Position numbers and translations under genes: made by a program. DNA of 64,000 nt from Buchnera aphidicola (Schlechtendalia chinensis) (lineage in GTDB: Bacteria > Pseudomonadota > Gammaproteobacteria > Enterobacterales > Enterobacteriaceae): positions 372,001 to 436,000 of the forward strand of contig NZ_CP011299.1 of assembly GCF_001648115.1 (NCBI RefSeq), written 5' to 3'. This document shows positions 52,528-64,000 of the stretch, one piece after another. The notes beneath the pieces were generated by a model. That model searched no databases and was not told the origin of the DNA. It worked only from the letters and a program-made list of their open reading frames with translations. How positions within the stretch are numbered: the first letter of the stretch is position 1; every line of letters starts with the position of its first letter.

Positions 52528-52556
52528 ATTATGCTGTGTTATAATAATAATGTCAA
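52528..52556 (-). promoter_or_regulatory. Sigma-70 type promoter of the tRNA-Met-Leu-Gln operon
   Basis: On the minus strand TTGACA (52556-52551), 17-base spacer, CATAAT (52533-52528): six of six and five of six consensus matches at ideal spacing. The start of RNA would be near 52521, about 22 bases before tRNA-Met. Confidence 0.85.
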
Positions 52557-52700
52557 CAATGATCTTAAACAAATTGAATTTTTAAAATTCAATTTTTTAA
52601 AAAACAATATTTATTACATTAAAATAACATCAAGAAATAGTACTACATTTTTCTATTCTAGTCTTGTTTATTGTTTAAGATTATGTTTATAGGAAATATA

Positions 52701-54365
52701 ATGAATAACGAAAATCAAAAAAATCAAAACTTTATAAAAAAAATAATTTTAAAAGATATAAAAAATAAAAGAGTAAAAACTGTAAGAACGAGATTTCCTC
52801 CCGAACCCAACGGATACTTACATATAGGTCATGCAAAATCTATATTTTTAAATTTTTTTTTAGCTAAACAATTTAATGGAACATTTAATCTCCGATTTGA
52901 TGATACTAATCCAAAAAAAGAAAATGCACATTATATTAAAAATATTATAAAAGACGTAAAATGGTTACAATGCAATTTAGAAAACAATATTTTTTATACT
53001 TCTTCTTATTTTGAAATTATCTACAAATATGCAAAAGAGCTTATAAAAAAAGGATTAGCTTATGTCGACCAATTAACTAAGGAAGAAATTCGAATATATA
53101 GAGGAACATTAACATCTCCTGGAATTAACAGTCCATATCGAAAGCAAACCGTAAAAGAAAACTTACTATTATTTAAAAAAATGAAACATGGGCATTTTTC
53201 AGAAGGAGATGCATGTTTAAGAGCCAAAATCGATATGAAGTCACCATTCATTGTGCTAAGAGATCCCGTATTATATAGAATTTTATTCTCAGAACATCAT
53301 CAAACTAAAAATAAATGGTGTATATATCCTACATACGACTTTGCACATTGTATTTCTGATTCTTTAGAAAAAATAACACATTCTATATGCACACTAGAAT
53401 TTCAAGACAACCGTAAATTGTATGAATGGATTTTAAAAAATATTAGTATTTCTCATCGCGCACATCAATACGAATTTTCTAAATTAAAATTAGAATATTG
53501 CGTATTATCTAAAAGAAAACTTAAGCATTTAGTAACTAATAAAATTGTATCCGGATGGGATGATCCTAGAATACCAACAATATCTGGACTAAAAAAAAGA
53601 GGGTATACTTCATCTTCCATAAGAACATTTTGTGAAAAAATAGGAGTTACAAAACAAAATCATATAATAGAGTTATCATTATTAGAATCTTGTATTAGAA
53701 ATGATTTAAACTTAAACACTTCACGCTATATGGCAATAATAAATCCTATAAAAGTATACATTTCTAATTTAGAAGACAACTATAGTGAAATTTTAACTGT
53801 ACCTAATCATCCTAATATTAGCTCAATGGGAACACATACAACTATCTTTAGTAATACGATATATATTGATCGCTATGATTTTTGTGAAAATAGAACTCAA
53901 TTTAAAAAAAAATTAAAAATTGGAAACGAAATTAGATTACGACATGCATATACTATTATCGCAAAAAAGATTATCAAAGATAATAATGATAATATTACTG
54001 AAATTATTTGTACATATGATAAAAATACGTTAGGAAAAAATCCTATAAATAAAAAAGTTTCAGGAGTTATTCATTGGATTGCAAAAAAAAATGCGATACC
54101 AGCTAAATTTAACTTATACGAAAAATTATTTATATTAAAAGATCCTGAATCTAAAGAAGATTTTTTAAAATATATAAATAAAAATTCATTAATTATTAAA
54201 CATGGCTTTATTGAATCTAGTATTCTTAATAACATTTCTGAAAAAACATACCAATTTGAAAGAGAAGGATATTTTTGCGTTGAAAAAAACTGTGATTCTA
54301 AACAAAAATTAACGTTCAACAGAATAGTGAAATTAAAAAAAAATTTTAAAAATCTTAATAAATAA
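52701..54365 (+). CDS. glnS: Glutaminyl-tRNA synthetase
   Basis: Class I synthetase for tRNA-Gln, whose gene lies just upstream. 554 residues from ATG at 52701 (after AGGAAA), the same as E. coli; the in-frame ATG at 52671 would add ten residues unlike the family. RFPPEPNGYLHIGHAKSI with HIGH, FDDTNP, the ATP loop VLSKRKL (E. coli VMSKRKL), and the two anticodon-binding beta barrels with less conserved sequence. No truncation. Confidence 0.97.
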   Translation: MNNENQKNQNFIKKIILKDIKNKRVKTVRTRFPPEPNGYLHIGHAKSIFLNFFLAKQFNGTFNLRFDDTNPKKENAHYIKNIIKDVKWLQCNLENNIFYTSSYFEIIYKYAKELIKKGLAYVDQLTKEEIRIYRGTLTSPGINSPYRKQTVKENLLLFKKMKHGHFSEGDACLRAKIDMKSPFIVLRDPVLYRILFSEHHQTKNKWCIYPTYDFAHCISDSLEKITHSICTLEFQDNRKLYEWILKNISISHRAHQYEFSKLKLEYCVLSKRKLKHLVTNKIVSGWDDPRIPTISGLKKRGYTSSSIRTFCEKIGVTKQNHIIELSLLESCIRNDLNLNTSRYMAIINPIKVYISNLEDNYSEILTVPNHPNISSMGTHTTIFSNTIYIDRYDFCENRTQFKKKLKIGNEIRLRHAYTIIAKKIIKDNNDNITEIICTYDKNTLGKNPINKKVSGVIHWIAKKNAIPAKFNLYEKLFILKDPESKEDFLKYINKNSLIIKHGFIESSILNNISEKTYQFEREGYFCVEKNCDSKQKLTFNRIVKLKKNFKNLNK

Positions 54366-56353
<1,988 letters not shown>

Positions 56354-56405
56354 AGTACGCTATTTAACTTCTAAAAAATATATTAAATAATAGAGAAGCA
56401 TGTTT

Positions 56406-57692
56406 ATGTCTAAAATTGAAAAAATAATTGCTAGAGAAATAATAGATTCTCGAGGTCACCCAACAGTTGAATCCGAAGTTCATGTAACTGGAAATTTTTT
56501 TGGATTAGCCTCGTCACCTTCTGGATCTTCAAAAGGTTCAAAAGAAGCTCTAGAATTACGCGACAACGATAACTCACGATTTTTTGGAAAAGGAGTAACC
56601 AAATCTGTCAAATTAATTGAAAATACCATTTTAAAAAAATTAAAAGATAAAGATTCTAATAATCAGACTGAAATTGATAATATAATGATTAAATTAGATG
56701 GTACTCAAAATAAATCAAAATTAGGTTCTAATACTATTCTGTCTGTGTCATTGGCAACAGCTAGAGCATCAGCAGCATATCAAGGAATTCCTTTATATCA
56801 ACATATTTCACAATTAAATAAAACTTCACAAAATTTTTCCATACCTATTCCAATGATAAATATAATAAACGGAGGAAAACACGCAAATAATAACGTAGAT
56901 ATACAAGAATTTATGATACAACCAATAAATGCTAGAACAATTAAAGAAGCTATTAGAATAGGGTCGGAAATATTTCACACATTAGGAAAAATCTTAAAAA
57001 TAAAAGGATTAAGTACAGCCGTTGGAGATGAAGGTGGATATGCTCCCAATTTAGAATCTAATGAATCAGCACTAAAAATTATTAAAGATGCTATTGAAAA
57101 ATCTGGATATACATTAGGAAAAGATATCACTTTAGCATTAGATTGTGCGGCTTCTGAACTATATGATAAATCTACACAAAAATATGTACTATCAGGAGAA
57201 AAAAAAGATTTTACATCTAAGGAGTTTACACATTACCTAGAAAATTTAGTTCAAAAATACTCTATTACTTCCATAGAAGATGGGCAAGATGAATCAGATT
57301 GGGATGGATTTTCTTACCAAACAAAAGTATTAGGAAAAGAAATTCAAATTGTTGGAGACGATCTATTTGCTACTAATCCGATCTTATTAAAAAAAGGAAT
57401 AAATCGAAAAATAGCAAATGCTATTTTAATTAAGTTAAATCAAATAGGAACATTAAGCGAAACATTGGAAACCATAAAAATTGCGAAAGAAGCCAATTAT
57501 GCTGTAATTATTTCACACCGTTCCGGAGAAACAGAAGACACATTTATATCTGACTTATCTGTAGGAACTGCATCTACTCAAATTAAAACTGGATCTATGA
57601 GTAGATCTGAACGCACGTCAAAATATAATCAATTGATACGAATAGAAGAACAACTAAATAATAATTCAAAATTTTGCAAAAAACGTAACTAA
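56406..57692 (+). CDS. eno: Enolase
   Basis: Glycolytic 2-phosphoglycerate dehydratase; in E. coli also part of the RNA degradosome. 428 residues from ATG at 56406 ([21 protein letters not shown] seven bases upstream), E. coli 432. An ATG at 56400 adds two residues. Catalytic residues are kept: [48 protein letters not shown]. But the mobile loop SGASTG is SGSSKG, DSRGNPTVE is [17 protein letters not shown] is NGGKHANN, and EDGLDE is EDGQDE. Confidence 0.97.
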   Translation: MSKIEKIIAREIIDSRGHPTVESEVHVTGNFFGLASSPSGSSKGSKEALELRDNDNSRFFGKGVTKSVKLIENTILKKLKDKDSNNQTEIDNIMIKLDGTQNKSKLGSNTILSVSLATARASAAYQGIPLYQHISQLNKTSQNFSIPIPMINIINGGKHANNNVDIQEFMIQPINARTIKEAIRIGSEIFHTLGKILKIKGLSTAVGDEGGYAPNLESNESALKIIKDAIEKSGYTLGKDITLALDCAASELYDKSTQKYVLSGEKKDFTSKEFTHYLENLVQKYSITSIEDGQDESDWDGFSYQTKVLGKEIQIVGDDLFATNPILLKKGINRKIANAILIKLNQIGTLSETLETIKIAKEANYAVIISHRSGETEDTFISDLSVGTASTQIKTGSMSRSERTSKYNQLIRIEEQLNNNSKFCKKRN

Positions 57693-58199
57693 ATCACCTA
57701 AAATCAATATGTAACGTCAAATTATCAATCGTAACAAATAGCAAACTTAATTTAAAATAACAATTTGCTATTTGTTACGCACAAAAAACTATTAATATTA
57801 TTAAATCTTAATATTTCCAAAAATATATTTTGAAAATTAAAAATAAAGATATTATTACAATTTACTAATTTTAAAATTTAATTGATTCCAAAAACTTTTG
57901 AAAATACTATTACTTTAATATAATAAAAAAAAGTTGTTAAAAACTGTTTAAGGTCAAATTTTAATTTTTATTTAAAATTTACTATAAACGTAAGAAAATA
58001 TACATATTATTACTTGACTTCAAAAAAATCTAATAATTTCTTTACAAAGGTTATTGGTAATACATTAAGAATTTAAAATTCAAAAAAATTTTATGTGCTA
58101 TGTCTTATGTACAAAAACCGTGATTTTTATAAAACAAAAAAGTGTAATATATTTAAAGACATTGTTTTAATAATTATTATTATGCATATTTAACACTGT
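57693..58199. other. Spacer between convergent eno and ispF
   Basis: 507 bases. Apart from the eno hairpin (57730-57779) I see only A+T sequence with no gene or RNA. In E. coli truD, surE, pcm, nlpD and rpoS follow ispF; none remains here. Confidence 0.6.
57730..57779 (+). terminator. Hairpin after eno
   Basis: 16-bp perfect stem CGTAACAAATAGCAAA with TTTGCTATTTGTTACG (57730-57745, 57764-57779), 18-base loop, 38 bases after the eno stop. No U run follows, so it may stabilise the mRNA end or need Rho. Confidence 0.7.
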
Positions 58200-58679
58200 T
58201 TAATCAAATCTCTTTTTTAACATTACGACGGATTCGCATGCTACTCCTTCTTTTCTTCCAATAAATCCTAATTTTTCAGTAGTAGTATATTTAACACTTA
58301 CATTTTCTATGGAACATAAAATATCCATAGCAACGTTTTTTCTCATTATATTTCGATAAATTGACATTTTTGGAGCTTGAGCAATTACTGTAATATCAAT
58401 ATTGGAAACAACATATCCTTTTTTTGAAATCATTTTCCATATTGTCCGCAGTAATATACGACTATCAACATTTTTGTATTCTTTTTTAGTATTCGGGAAA
58501 ATTGAGCCAATATCCCCTAATGCAGAAGCACCTATTAACGCATCTATAACAGTGTGTACAACAACATCACCATCAGAGTGCGCAATTAAACCATACGTAT
58601 AAGGAATAATTACCCCTCCAATAATTAAAGGTTTGTAACCACCAAATGCATGCACATCAAATCCATGACCAATTCTCAT
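58200..58679 (-). CDS. ispF: 2-C-methyl-D-erythritol 2,4-cyclodiphosphate synthase
   Basis: MEP-pathway isoprenoid enzyme. 159 residues, E. coli length. [14 protein letters not shown] with the zinc ligands Asp8 and His10, [20 protein letters not shown] with the third His, IGSIFPNT, and [21 protein letters not shown] at 58679 overlaps the end of ispD by four bases, so both are translated together. Confidence 0.97.
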   Translation of the reverse strand: MRIGHGFDVHAFGGYKPLIIGGVIIPYTYGLIAHSDGDVVVHTVIDALIGASALGDIGSIFPNTKKEYKNVDSRILLRTIWKMISKKGYVVSNIDITVIAQAPKMSIYRNIMRKNVAMDILCSIENVSVKYTTTEKLGFIGRKEGVACESVVMLKKRFD

Positions 58680-59395
58680 ATGCTACTTCTCTCATGAAAT
58701 TTACTTTTTAAATAACAATTGACAAAAGAAATATCTTCTGGATAAGTTACTTTAATATTACTACTGCATCCTTGCACTAATTTAGGAAAATATCCACAAT
58801 ATTCCATAGCTGATGACTCATCAGTTATATTAATTCCTGAATCTATTACTTTTTTAAGGCAAAACGTTAACAATTTTAACGGAAAACACTGTGGAGTAAG
58901 CGCATTCCACAATCGATTACGATTAATAGTGCTAAAAATTTCAGAGTTATTTGTACTATATTTAAGAGTATTAGATACTGGAGTCGCTAATATTCCACCT
59001 ATTGCACTAGTATTAACTAACGATAAAATTTTATTTAAATCATTAATATTTAAACATGGCCTTACAGCATCATGAACAATTACCCAATCCGCATTAGAAA
59101 TTGCTAATAATCCAGATAAGACAGAATGAATTCGTAATCGCCCACCAAAAACAGAAAATACGCGTGGATGAGACGAAATAGGTAATGTATTAAAAAAAAC
59201 ATCTTTTTTATTTAAGACAACAATTATTTTAGATATATTAGAATGCGACAAAAAAAAATTCACGCTATGTTCAAGAATAGTATGCCCTTGTATTTTTAAA
59301 TACTGTTTAGGTATATTTAATAACATTCTACTACCAATTCCAGCTGCGGGAATAACAGCAAAAATTCTAGAATGCAGTAAATTAATAGTATTCAT
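58676..59395 (-). CDS. ispD: 2-C-methyl-D-erythritol 4-phosphate cytidylyltransferase
   Basis: MEP-pathway cytidylyltransferase. 239 residues (E. coli 236). [20 protein letters not shown] with the CTP-binding loop, [25 protein letters not shown], and [23 protein letters not shown] at 59395. It follows ftsB, as in E. coli. Confidence 0.96.
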   Translation of the reverse strand: MNTINLLHSRIFAVIPAAGIGSRMLLNIPKQYLKIQGHTILEHSVNFFLSHSNISKIIVVLNKKDVFFNTLPISSHPRVFSVFGGRLRIHSVLSGLLAISNADWVIVHDAVRPCLNINDLNKILSLVNTSAIGGILATPVSNTLKYSTNNSEIFSTINRNRLWNALTPQCFPLKLLTFCLKKVIDSGINITDESSAMEYCGYFPKLVQGCSSNIKVTYPEDISFVNCYLKSKFHERSSI

Positions 59396-59454
59396 AAAAT
59401 TATTTTTAAATTTCTATAAACGTATCGTTCTCTTAAATTATTAGTACTACTATT

Positions 59455-59721
59455 TTAGACAATTCGATAAAAAGTTTCACCTTTCTTTATCATTCCTAAT
59501 TTACTTCTTGCAAATTCTTCTTTTAGTTCATCACTAGTATTCCAATCTTGTATCTCTAATAAAAGTTCTTTATTTCTGTTTAGAACGTTTAAAATATTCT
59601 CTTCTTTTTTTAAATTTTTATTATATAATTGAACATACTCGTATAATCCATTTTTTCCTATAAAAAAGTTTACTTGCAACCAAAAAAACAAAACTATTAA
59701 ACTTATCTTTGCAATTACCAT
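59455..59721 (-). CDS. ftsB: Cell division protein FtsB
   Basis: Bitopic divisome protein that joins FtsQ and FtsL. 88 residues (E. coli 103). One N-terminal membrane segment (about 4-21), then GKNGLYEYVQLYNKNLKKEENIL and a coiled coil, and the FtsQ-binding end EEFARSKLGMIKKGETFYRIV, key residues FARxxLGMxKxGE. ATG at 59721. Confidence 0.92.
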   Translation of the reverse strand: MVIAKISLIVLFFWLQVNFFIGKNGLYEYVQLYNKNLKKEENILNVLNRNKELLLEIQDWNTSDELKEEFARSKLGMIKKGETFYRIV

Positions 59722-60326
59722 ATTTTTTACTCTGAAAAATATTCAATTAGCAATTCAATATTTGTAATCGTATATTATTAATGTTATTCAAGGTATAATA
59801 AAATTTATATATAAATATATAATCATTGTAAACTTTACATTTTTATATAAATTTTATAAACAATAATTTCAAAAGTTAATATTAATAAAAAAATTTTTGT
59901 AACTACAAAAAATACAATTTTACCATTTCATCTTTTAACACGCATATGAAAAATTAGATTTTTAAAACATAAAATTAATTTTTTATTGAAAAATATTGAA
60001 CTATCTAAAGTAAAGATATACATAAATTTATACTTTCATTGGAAAAAAATAAATAACATATGTAGACATCGTCTATCTTAAAAAATGTCAAAAAAATCTA
60101 ACAAAATCATTAAAATAACAAATTTTTAAAAATTTTAAAATTAATTTAAATTTTAATATAATTTAGAGAGTCGTGATTGCTATTAAAATTGTAATTATTA
60201 TTTCATCTAAAAAATTAAAACTCCTCAAAATTTTTAAAAAATTAGAACAACTTTTAATATTTCAAACTAATTTATATTTTAAAACATTATTATTTAAATA
60301 TTATTGATATATTACAAAAAGGATAA
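59722..60326. other. 605-base gene-free gap between mutS and ftsB
   Basis: The longest empty stretch. Both strands were read: no open frame of interest, no tRNA or known RNA motif, no strong inverted repeat. In E. coli, mutS and ftsB are separated by ispD-ispF, truD, surE, pcm, nlpD, rpoS and more, so this looks like eroded DNA of deleted genes plus the ftsB promoter. Confidence 0.6.
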
Positions 60327-62729
60327 CTACTCGCTGCTAGATAACTCTTGAAATTTTTTTTTAGCCATTTCAATAACAGAAGATGGAAAATCTGCTAATT
60401 CAGCAACAGCTAATCCGTAACTCTTACGATATGATCCTTCTTTTAAAGAGTACATAAAAGAAACTTTCTTATTATATTCTAAAGCGTCAAAATATACATT
60501 TTTTACATTTGAAAAATTATTTTTAAAATCAGTTAATGCAAAATAATGAGTAGACAATAATGTCATTGATTTAATTTTTTTTACAAAAAATTCCATACAA
60601 GCCCAAGCTAAAGACAAACCATCGTTAATAGATGTTCCTCTCCCTATTTCATCAATTAAAATCAAACTATATTTATTAGCATTTCTTAATATATAAGACA
60701 TTTCTACCATTTCTGTCATAAAAGTAGATTTTCCATTTGCTACGTTGTCTGCAGAACCAATTCGAGTAAAAATTTTATCAAAATATCCAATTTTCGCATA
60801 ACTAGCTGGAACAAAGCTACCTATCCATGCCATAATAACAATTAATGCTATTTGTCGCATATAAGTACTTTTTCCACCCATGTTAGGTCCAGTTATAATC
60901 AAAGTATTTTGTTCCTTTGATAAATGAACAGAATTGGGAATAAATGGAGTTCTTAAAATAGTTTCTACAACAGGATGTCTACCATTCGATAACAATATCC
61001 CATATTTGTTATGGATTATAGGGCATACATAATTTAATGTACATGCTCGTTCAGACAAATTATTTAAAACATCTAATTTGGATAGTGAAAACGAACTCTT
61101 TTGTAAAGATTCTAAATGAGGAAAAATGAAATCAAAAATTTCGTTATACAACTTTTTTTCAATTTCTAATACTTTTTCTCTAGCATTTATAATATTATAT
61201 TCGTATTCTATTAACTTTTGAGTAGAATACCTTTTAAAATTTTTTAACGTTTGCCTAAGAATATAATGATCAGGAACTAGCCCAAAATGTCTTTTGCTAA
61301 TTTGTATATAATATCCTATGATTTTATTATATCTAATTTTTAAAGAACTTATATTTAGATCATTACGTTCTTTTATCTCAAAACTTTTGATATAGTTACA
61401 AGTTCCTTCTTTTATAGATCTCCAATTATCTAACTCAGAATTGTAACGATCCTCTATAACATTCCCTTCCTGAATAGTGCTCGAAGGAAAATCTTTTATA
61501 GAACGTTCTAATAATTCTTTAATCGAATTAAACTCTTTAATTGAATAACTGATATCTTTTAAACATGAACAGTTTGTATTATTTAATATAAAATTAATTT
61601 TAGAAAATTGATTTAAAGCTACACGCATTAAAATTAAGTCTCTTGGACAAGCAGTTTTAAGATAAATACGCGAAATAATTCGTTCTAAATCACCAATCTT
61701 CTTTAAAAGCGGTTTTAATAAAAAAAAAACAGTTTTTAACGCTTTAATAACAGCATGTCTATTCTTTATTACAGAAGTATCCTTAATAGGAGAACTCAAC
61801 CATTGTTTTAACAACCTACTTCCCATTGAAGTTGAAGTATGATCGAGAATAGATAAAAGTGTATGTTCTTTTTTTCCAGAAACATTTAAAAAAATTTCTA
61901 AATGTTTTCTCGTTACATCACTCATATAAATATAATCGTTATCACATCTTACACTAATTGATTTTATATGAGGTAAATAAAAACATTGTATTGATTTTGC
62001 ATAAGATAGTAAGCATCCTGAAGCTCGAATAGCCAAATCAAGATTTTTTTCTTTAAGATTTAAAATGCTTTCAAAGCCAAATTGAATTTCTAATTGCTTA
62101 CAAGCATACTTAAAATCAAATTCGCGTAATGATTTGTATCGGATTCCCTTTCGATTTAGAATGACCGTACTATTCGAAAAATTTTCAGGAACCAATAATT
62201 CTTCGGGATTTGTTCTATGTATTTCAGAAATAAACGATTCACAGGATAAATGCTCGGAAATGCAAAAACTTCCAGAGCACAAATTCAATATAGCATATCC
62301 AAACTTTTTATTTTTATAATAAATAGAACCTAATAAATTATCTTTATCTTCTTCTAATAAAAAGTCTTCTACTGCTGTTCCAGGGGTAATAACTTTAACA
62401 ACTTTACGATCAATCAATCCTGAAGATGATTTTTTAATTCCATTCTGTTCACATATTGCTACAGATTCTCTCAAATCTATTATTTTTTTTAAATAATAAT
62501 TTAATGAACTTACAGGAATACCAGCCATAGGAACTTCTGAACCTAAAGAGTATCCTCTTTTAGTAAGAGTAAGATTCAATAATTTAGATATGCGTATAGC
62601 ATCTTCATAAAAGAGTTCATAAAAATCTCCCATTCTATATAATAAAAATATATCACAATAATTTGATTTTATTGATAAATATTGCTTTATCATTGGAGTG
62701 TGATCAAGTATCATATTTTTTTTATTCAT
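60327..62729 (-). CDS. mutS: DNA mismatch repair protein MutS
   Basis: Mismatch recognition ATPase. 800 residues from ATG at 62729 (an in-frame GTG at 62738 adds three); E. coli has 853. Mismatch-binding motif FYELF in YRMGDFYELFYEDA with PMAGIP after it, lever/clamp domains, Walker A TGPNMGGKSTYMRQ, LIDEIGRGTS and LLSTHYFALTDF. It stops soon after the helix-turn-helix (MAKKKFQELSSSE), so the E. coli C-terminal tetramer segment and beta-clamp motif QMSLL are missing. Confidence 0.96.
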   Translation of the reverse strand: MNKKNMILDHTPMIKQYLSIKSNYCDIFLLYRMGDFYELFYEDAIRISKLLNLTLTKRGYSLGSEVPMAGIPVSSLNYYLKKIIDLRESVAICEQNGIKKSSSGLIDRKVVKVITPGTAVEDFLLEEDKDNLLGSIYYKNKKFGYAILNLCSGSFCISEHLSCESFISEIHRTNPEELLVPENFSNSTVILNRKGIRYKSLREFDFKYACKQLEIQFGFESILNLKEKNLDLAIRASGCLLSYAKSIQCFYLPHIKSISVRCDNDYIYMSDVTRKHLEIFLNVSGKKEHTLLSILDHTSTSMGSRLLKQWLSSPIKDTSVIKNRHAVIKALKTVFFLLKPLLKKIGDLERIISRIYLKTACPRDLILMRVALNQFSKINFILNNTNCSCLKDISYSIKEFNSIKELLERSIKDFPSSTIQEGNVIEDRYNSELDNWRSIKEGTCNYIKSFEIKERNDLNISSLKIRYNKIIGYYIQISKRHFGLVPDHYILRQTLKNFKRYSTQKLIEYEYNIINAREKVLEIEKKLYNEIFDFIFPHLESLQKSSFSLSKLDVLNNLSERACTLNYVCPIIHNKYGILLSNGRHPVVETILRTPFIPNSVHLSKEQNTLIITGPNMGGKSTYMRQIALIVIMAWIGSFVPASYAKIGYFDKIFTRIGSADNVANGKSTFMTEMVEMSYILRNANKYSLILIDEIGRGTSINDGLSLAWACMEFFVKKIKSMTLLSTHYFALTDFKNNFSNVKNVYFDALEYNKKVSFMYSLKEGSYRKSYGLAVAELADFPSSVIEMAKKKFQELSSSE

Positions 62730-62941
62730 AAAATTCACTTAATTTAAAAATTAAAAAAGTAATAAAAGCCATAAAAAATATGCAAAATTTTAACATTATT
62801 ATACGCATTTTTTATATTTAATATAATAAAGTAAACTTTAATATAATATTAATTTATGAAATGTGTTTAATCTTTCCTATAATAAAATCTAAATTCTAAA
62901 AATTACAAAACTTTAAAACAATTCTAAATACTGAAACATAT

Positions 62942-63568
62942 ATGAAAAAATTTTTAATGATTTCTATTATATTAATACTGGGATTTAAAAGTACTTTCGC
63001 ACATTCAGTGGAATGTGAAAAATACAGCATACTTAAAAAAGAAATTAAAAATTCTCCTCCAATAATAGAATTTTTTTCTTTTTTATGTCCGCATTGCTAT
63101 ATTCTAGAAAAAAAATACAATCTCGATTACCACATTAAAAAAAGTTTTTCTAATTCTATAAAAATCGAAAAATACCATGTCAATTTTCTAGGAGGAGAAC
63201 TAGGTGATTCATTAACTCACATTTGGGAAATTTCTAAAATGCTCGGAGTAGAAAAAAAAATTATACTAACTATATTTGAAAAAGTTCAAAAAGAAAAAAC
63301 TATTCAAAATTTTGTTACTCTAAAAAAAGAATTTTTAAAATTAACACATATAACTGAGAAAGAATTCCAATTTCTCTGGAACAGTTTTGTTATGAAATCT
63401 ATAATATATAATCAAAATATTCTTCAAAATGAAATAAATTTAAATTATGTTCCTTTCATGATTGTTAATGGAAAATACATAGTAAAAAATGAGAGTATAA
63501 ATTATAAATCACCAAAAATTTTTATCGCAGAGTATATAAATATAATAAAATCTTTATTAAAAAAATAA
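62942..63568 (+). CDS. dsbA: Periplasmic thiol:disulfide oxidoreductase DsbA
   Basis: Introduces disulfides in periplasmic proteins. 208 residues, E. coli length. Signal peptide 1-20 (MKKFLMISIILILGF, then STFA/H), thioredoxin-fold active site CPHC at 49-52 in FFSFLCPHCYILEKK, and cis-Pro loop YVPFMIVNGKY. Divergent from mutS. EndA with its conserved Cys is a likely client. As in E. coli it lies upstream of polA, with yihF and yihG lost. Confidence 0.94.
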   Translation: MKKFLMISIILILGFKSTFAHSVECEKYSILKKEIKNSPPIIEFFSFLCPHCYILEKKYNLDYHIKKSFSNSIKIEKYHVNFLGGELGDSLTHIWEISKMLGVEKKIILTIFEKVQKEKTIQNFVTLKKEFLKLTHITEKEFQFLWNSFVMKSIIYNQNILQNEINLNYVPFMIVNGKYIVKNESINYKSPKIFIAEYINIIKSLLKK

Positions 63569-63694
63569 ATAATGAATCGTAAATATCATAATATATAACG
63601 TATTATAAGTAAAAAACGTTGACACATTAAATTGATATTTTAAAAATTATAGTATAATCTTTATAAACGAACTTAACTTTTTTTTGTAAATTTT

Positions 63695-64000
63695 ATGACT
63701 TTTAATCAAAATAATGTTCATTATCTATTAATAGATGGCACACCTTGTCTATATCGAGCGTACTATTCATCTCTATTTCTTAAAAATAATAGCAATGTAC
63801 CCTCCGGAGCTATATATGGTTTTATAAATACTCTTAAAAAACTATCGTTTCAATATCCAAAAACTAAAATAATTTTAATATTTGACTCCCCTACTAAAAC
63901 GTTTAGACATACTTTATTTAACTCCTATAAATTGAACAGACCAAAAATGCCACAAAATCTAAGAGTGCAAGTTGAACCATTGTATAAAATTATAAAAATG
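63695..64000 (+). CDS. polA: DNA polymerase I, 5' end only
   Basis: N-terminus of the 5'-3' exonuclease domain, cut by the window. From ATG at 63695: LLIDGTPCLYRAYYS, PSGAIYGFINTLKKL, IFDSPTKTFRHTLF, RPKMPQNLRVQVEPLY, all aligning with E. coli PolA residues 9-100. 102 residues visible. Whether the polymerase domain is present cannot be seen; some Buchnera keep only the exonuclease part. Confidence 0.93.
   Translation, partial: MTFNQNNVHYLLIDGTPCLYRAYYSSLFLKNNSNVPSGAIYGFINTLKKLSFQYPKTKIILIFDSPTKTFRHTLFNSYKLNRPKMPQNLRVQVEPLYKIIKM

Overview
The window reads as chromosomal DNA of a strongly reduced, very AT-rich gammaproteobacterial endosymbiont, almost certainly Buchnera aphidicola. Every protein has a close Enterobacterales counterpart. 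The local gene order is Escherichia coli order with genes deleted, spacers are 80-90% A+T by eye, and there is no phage, insertion sequence, CRISPR or integron. The use of aroQ rather than aroD, the surviving arginine, phenylalanine and chorismate genes, and the poly(A) frameshifts all fit Buchnera. The divergence suggests a lineage such as the one from Baizongia pistaciae, but that strain-level guess comes from memory and was not checked.

Layout. Positions 1-10 kb: pncB (partial, frameshifted), pyrD, uup, trhO, valS, pepA. 10-13.4 kb: argF/argI, the pyrBI operon (pyrB frameshifted) and ridA. 13.5-29.7 kb, mostly minus strand: the deaD-pnp-rpsO-truB-rbfA-infB-nusA block, tRNA-Leu(GAG), secG, glmM, ftsH, rlmE, greA. 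30-38 kb: ibaG-murA, rplU-rpmA-obg, then rplM-rpsI on the minus strand, pheA, ffh. 38-44 kb: rpsP-rimM-trmD-rplS, tldD, aroQ, rluD. 44-52.5 kb: alaS-csrA-tRNA-Ser-tRNA-Arg-gshA, endA, fau, zapA, rpiA, and a tRNA-Met-Leu-Gln operon. 52.7-64 kb: glnS, pyrG-eno, ftsB-ispD-ispF, mutS, dsbA and the start of polA.

How it works together. Most genes serve translation and RNA processing (four aminoacyl-tRNA synthetases, six tRNAs, ribosomal proteins and their maturation factors, NusA/IF2, PNPase, SRP). Others serve nucleotide synthesis (pyrD, pyrB, pyrI, pyrG), the nutritional role in the host (ornithine carbamoyltransferase, 3-dehydroquinase, chorismate mutase/prephenate dehydratase), the envelope and division (murA, glmM, ftsB, zapA, secG, ftsH), isoprenoids and periplasmic redox.

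Most interesting signals. Two genes (pncB and pyrB) are each broken by an A10 run that needs one extra A, which suggests rescue by slippage. rimM has no ATG, GTG or TTG start and appears to use ATT. A perfect 33-bp inverted repeat overlaps the 3' end of tRNA-Leu(GAG), and a perfect 29-bp inverted repeat follows csrA. The PheA feedback-inhibition motifs are replaced, and Eno and Ffh carry changes in motifs that are usually invariant. I found no evidence of a new multi-gene system; the novelty lies in decoding and RNA-level oddities.
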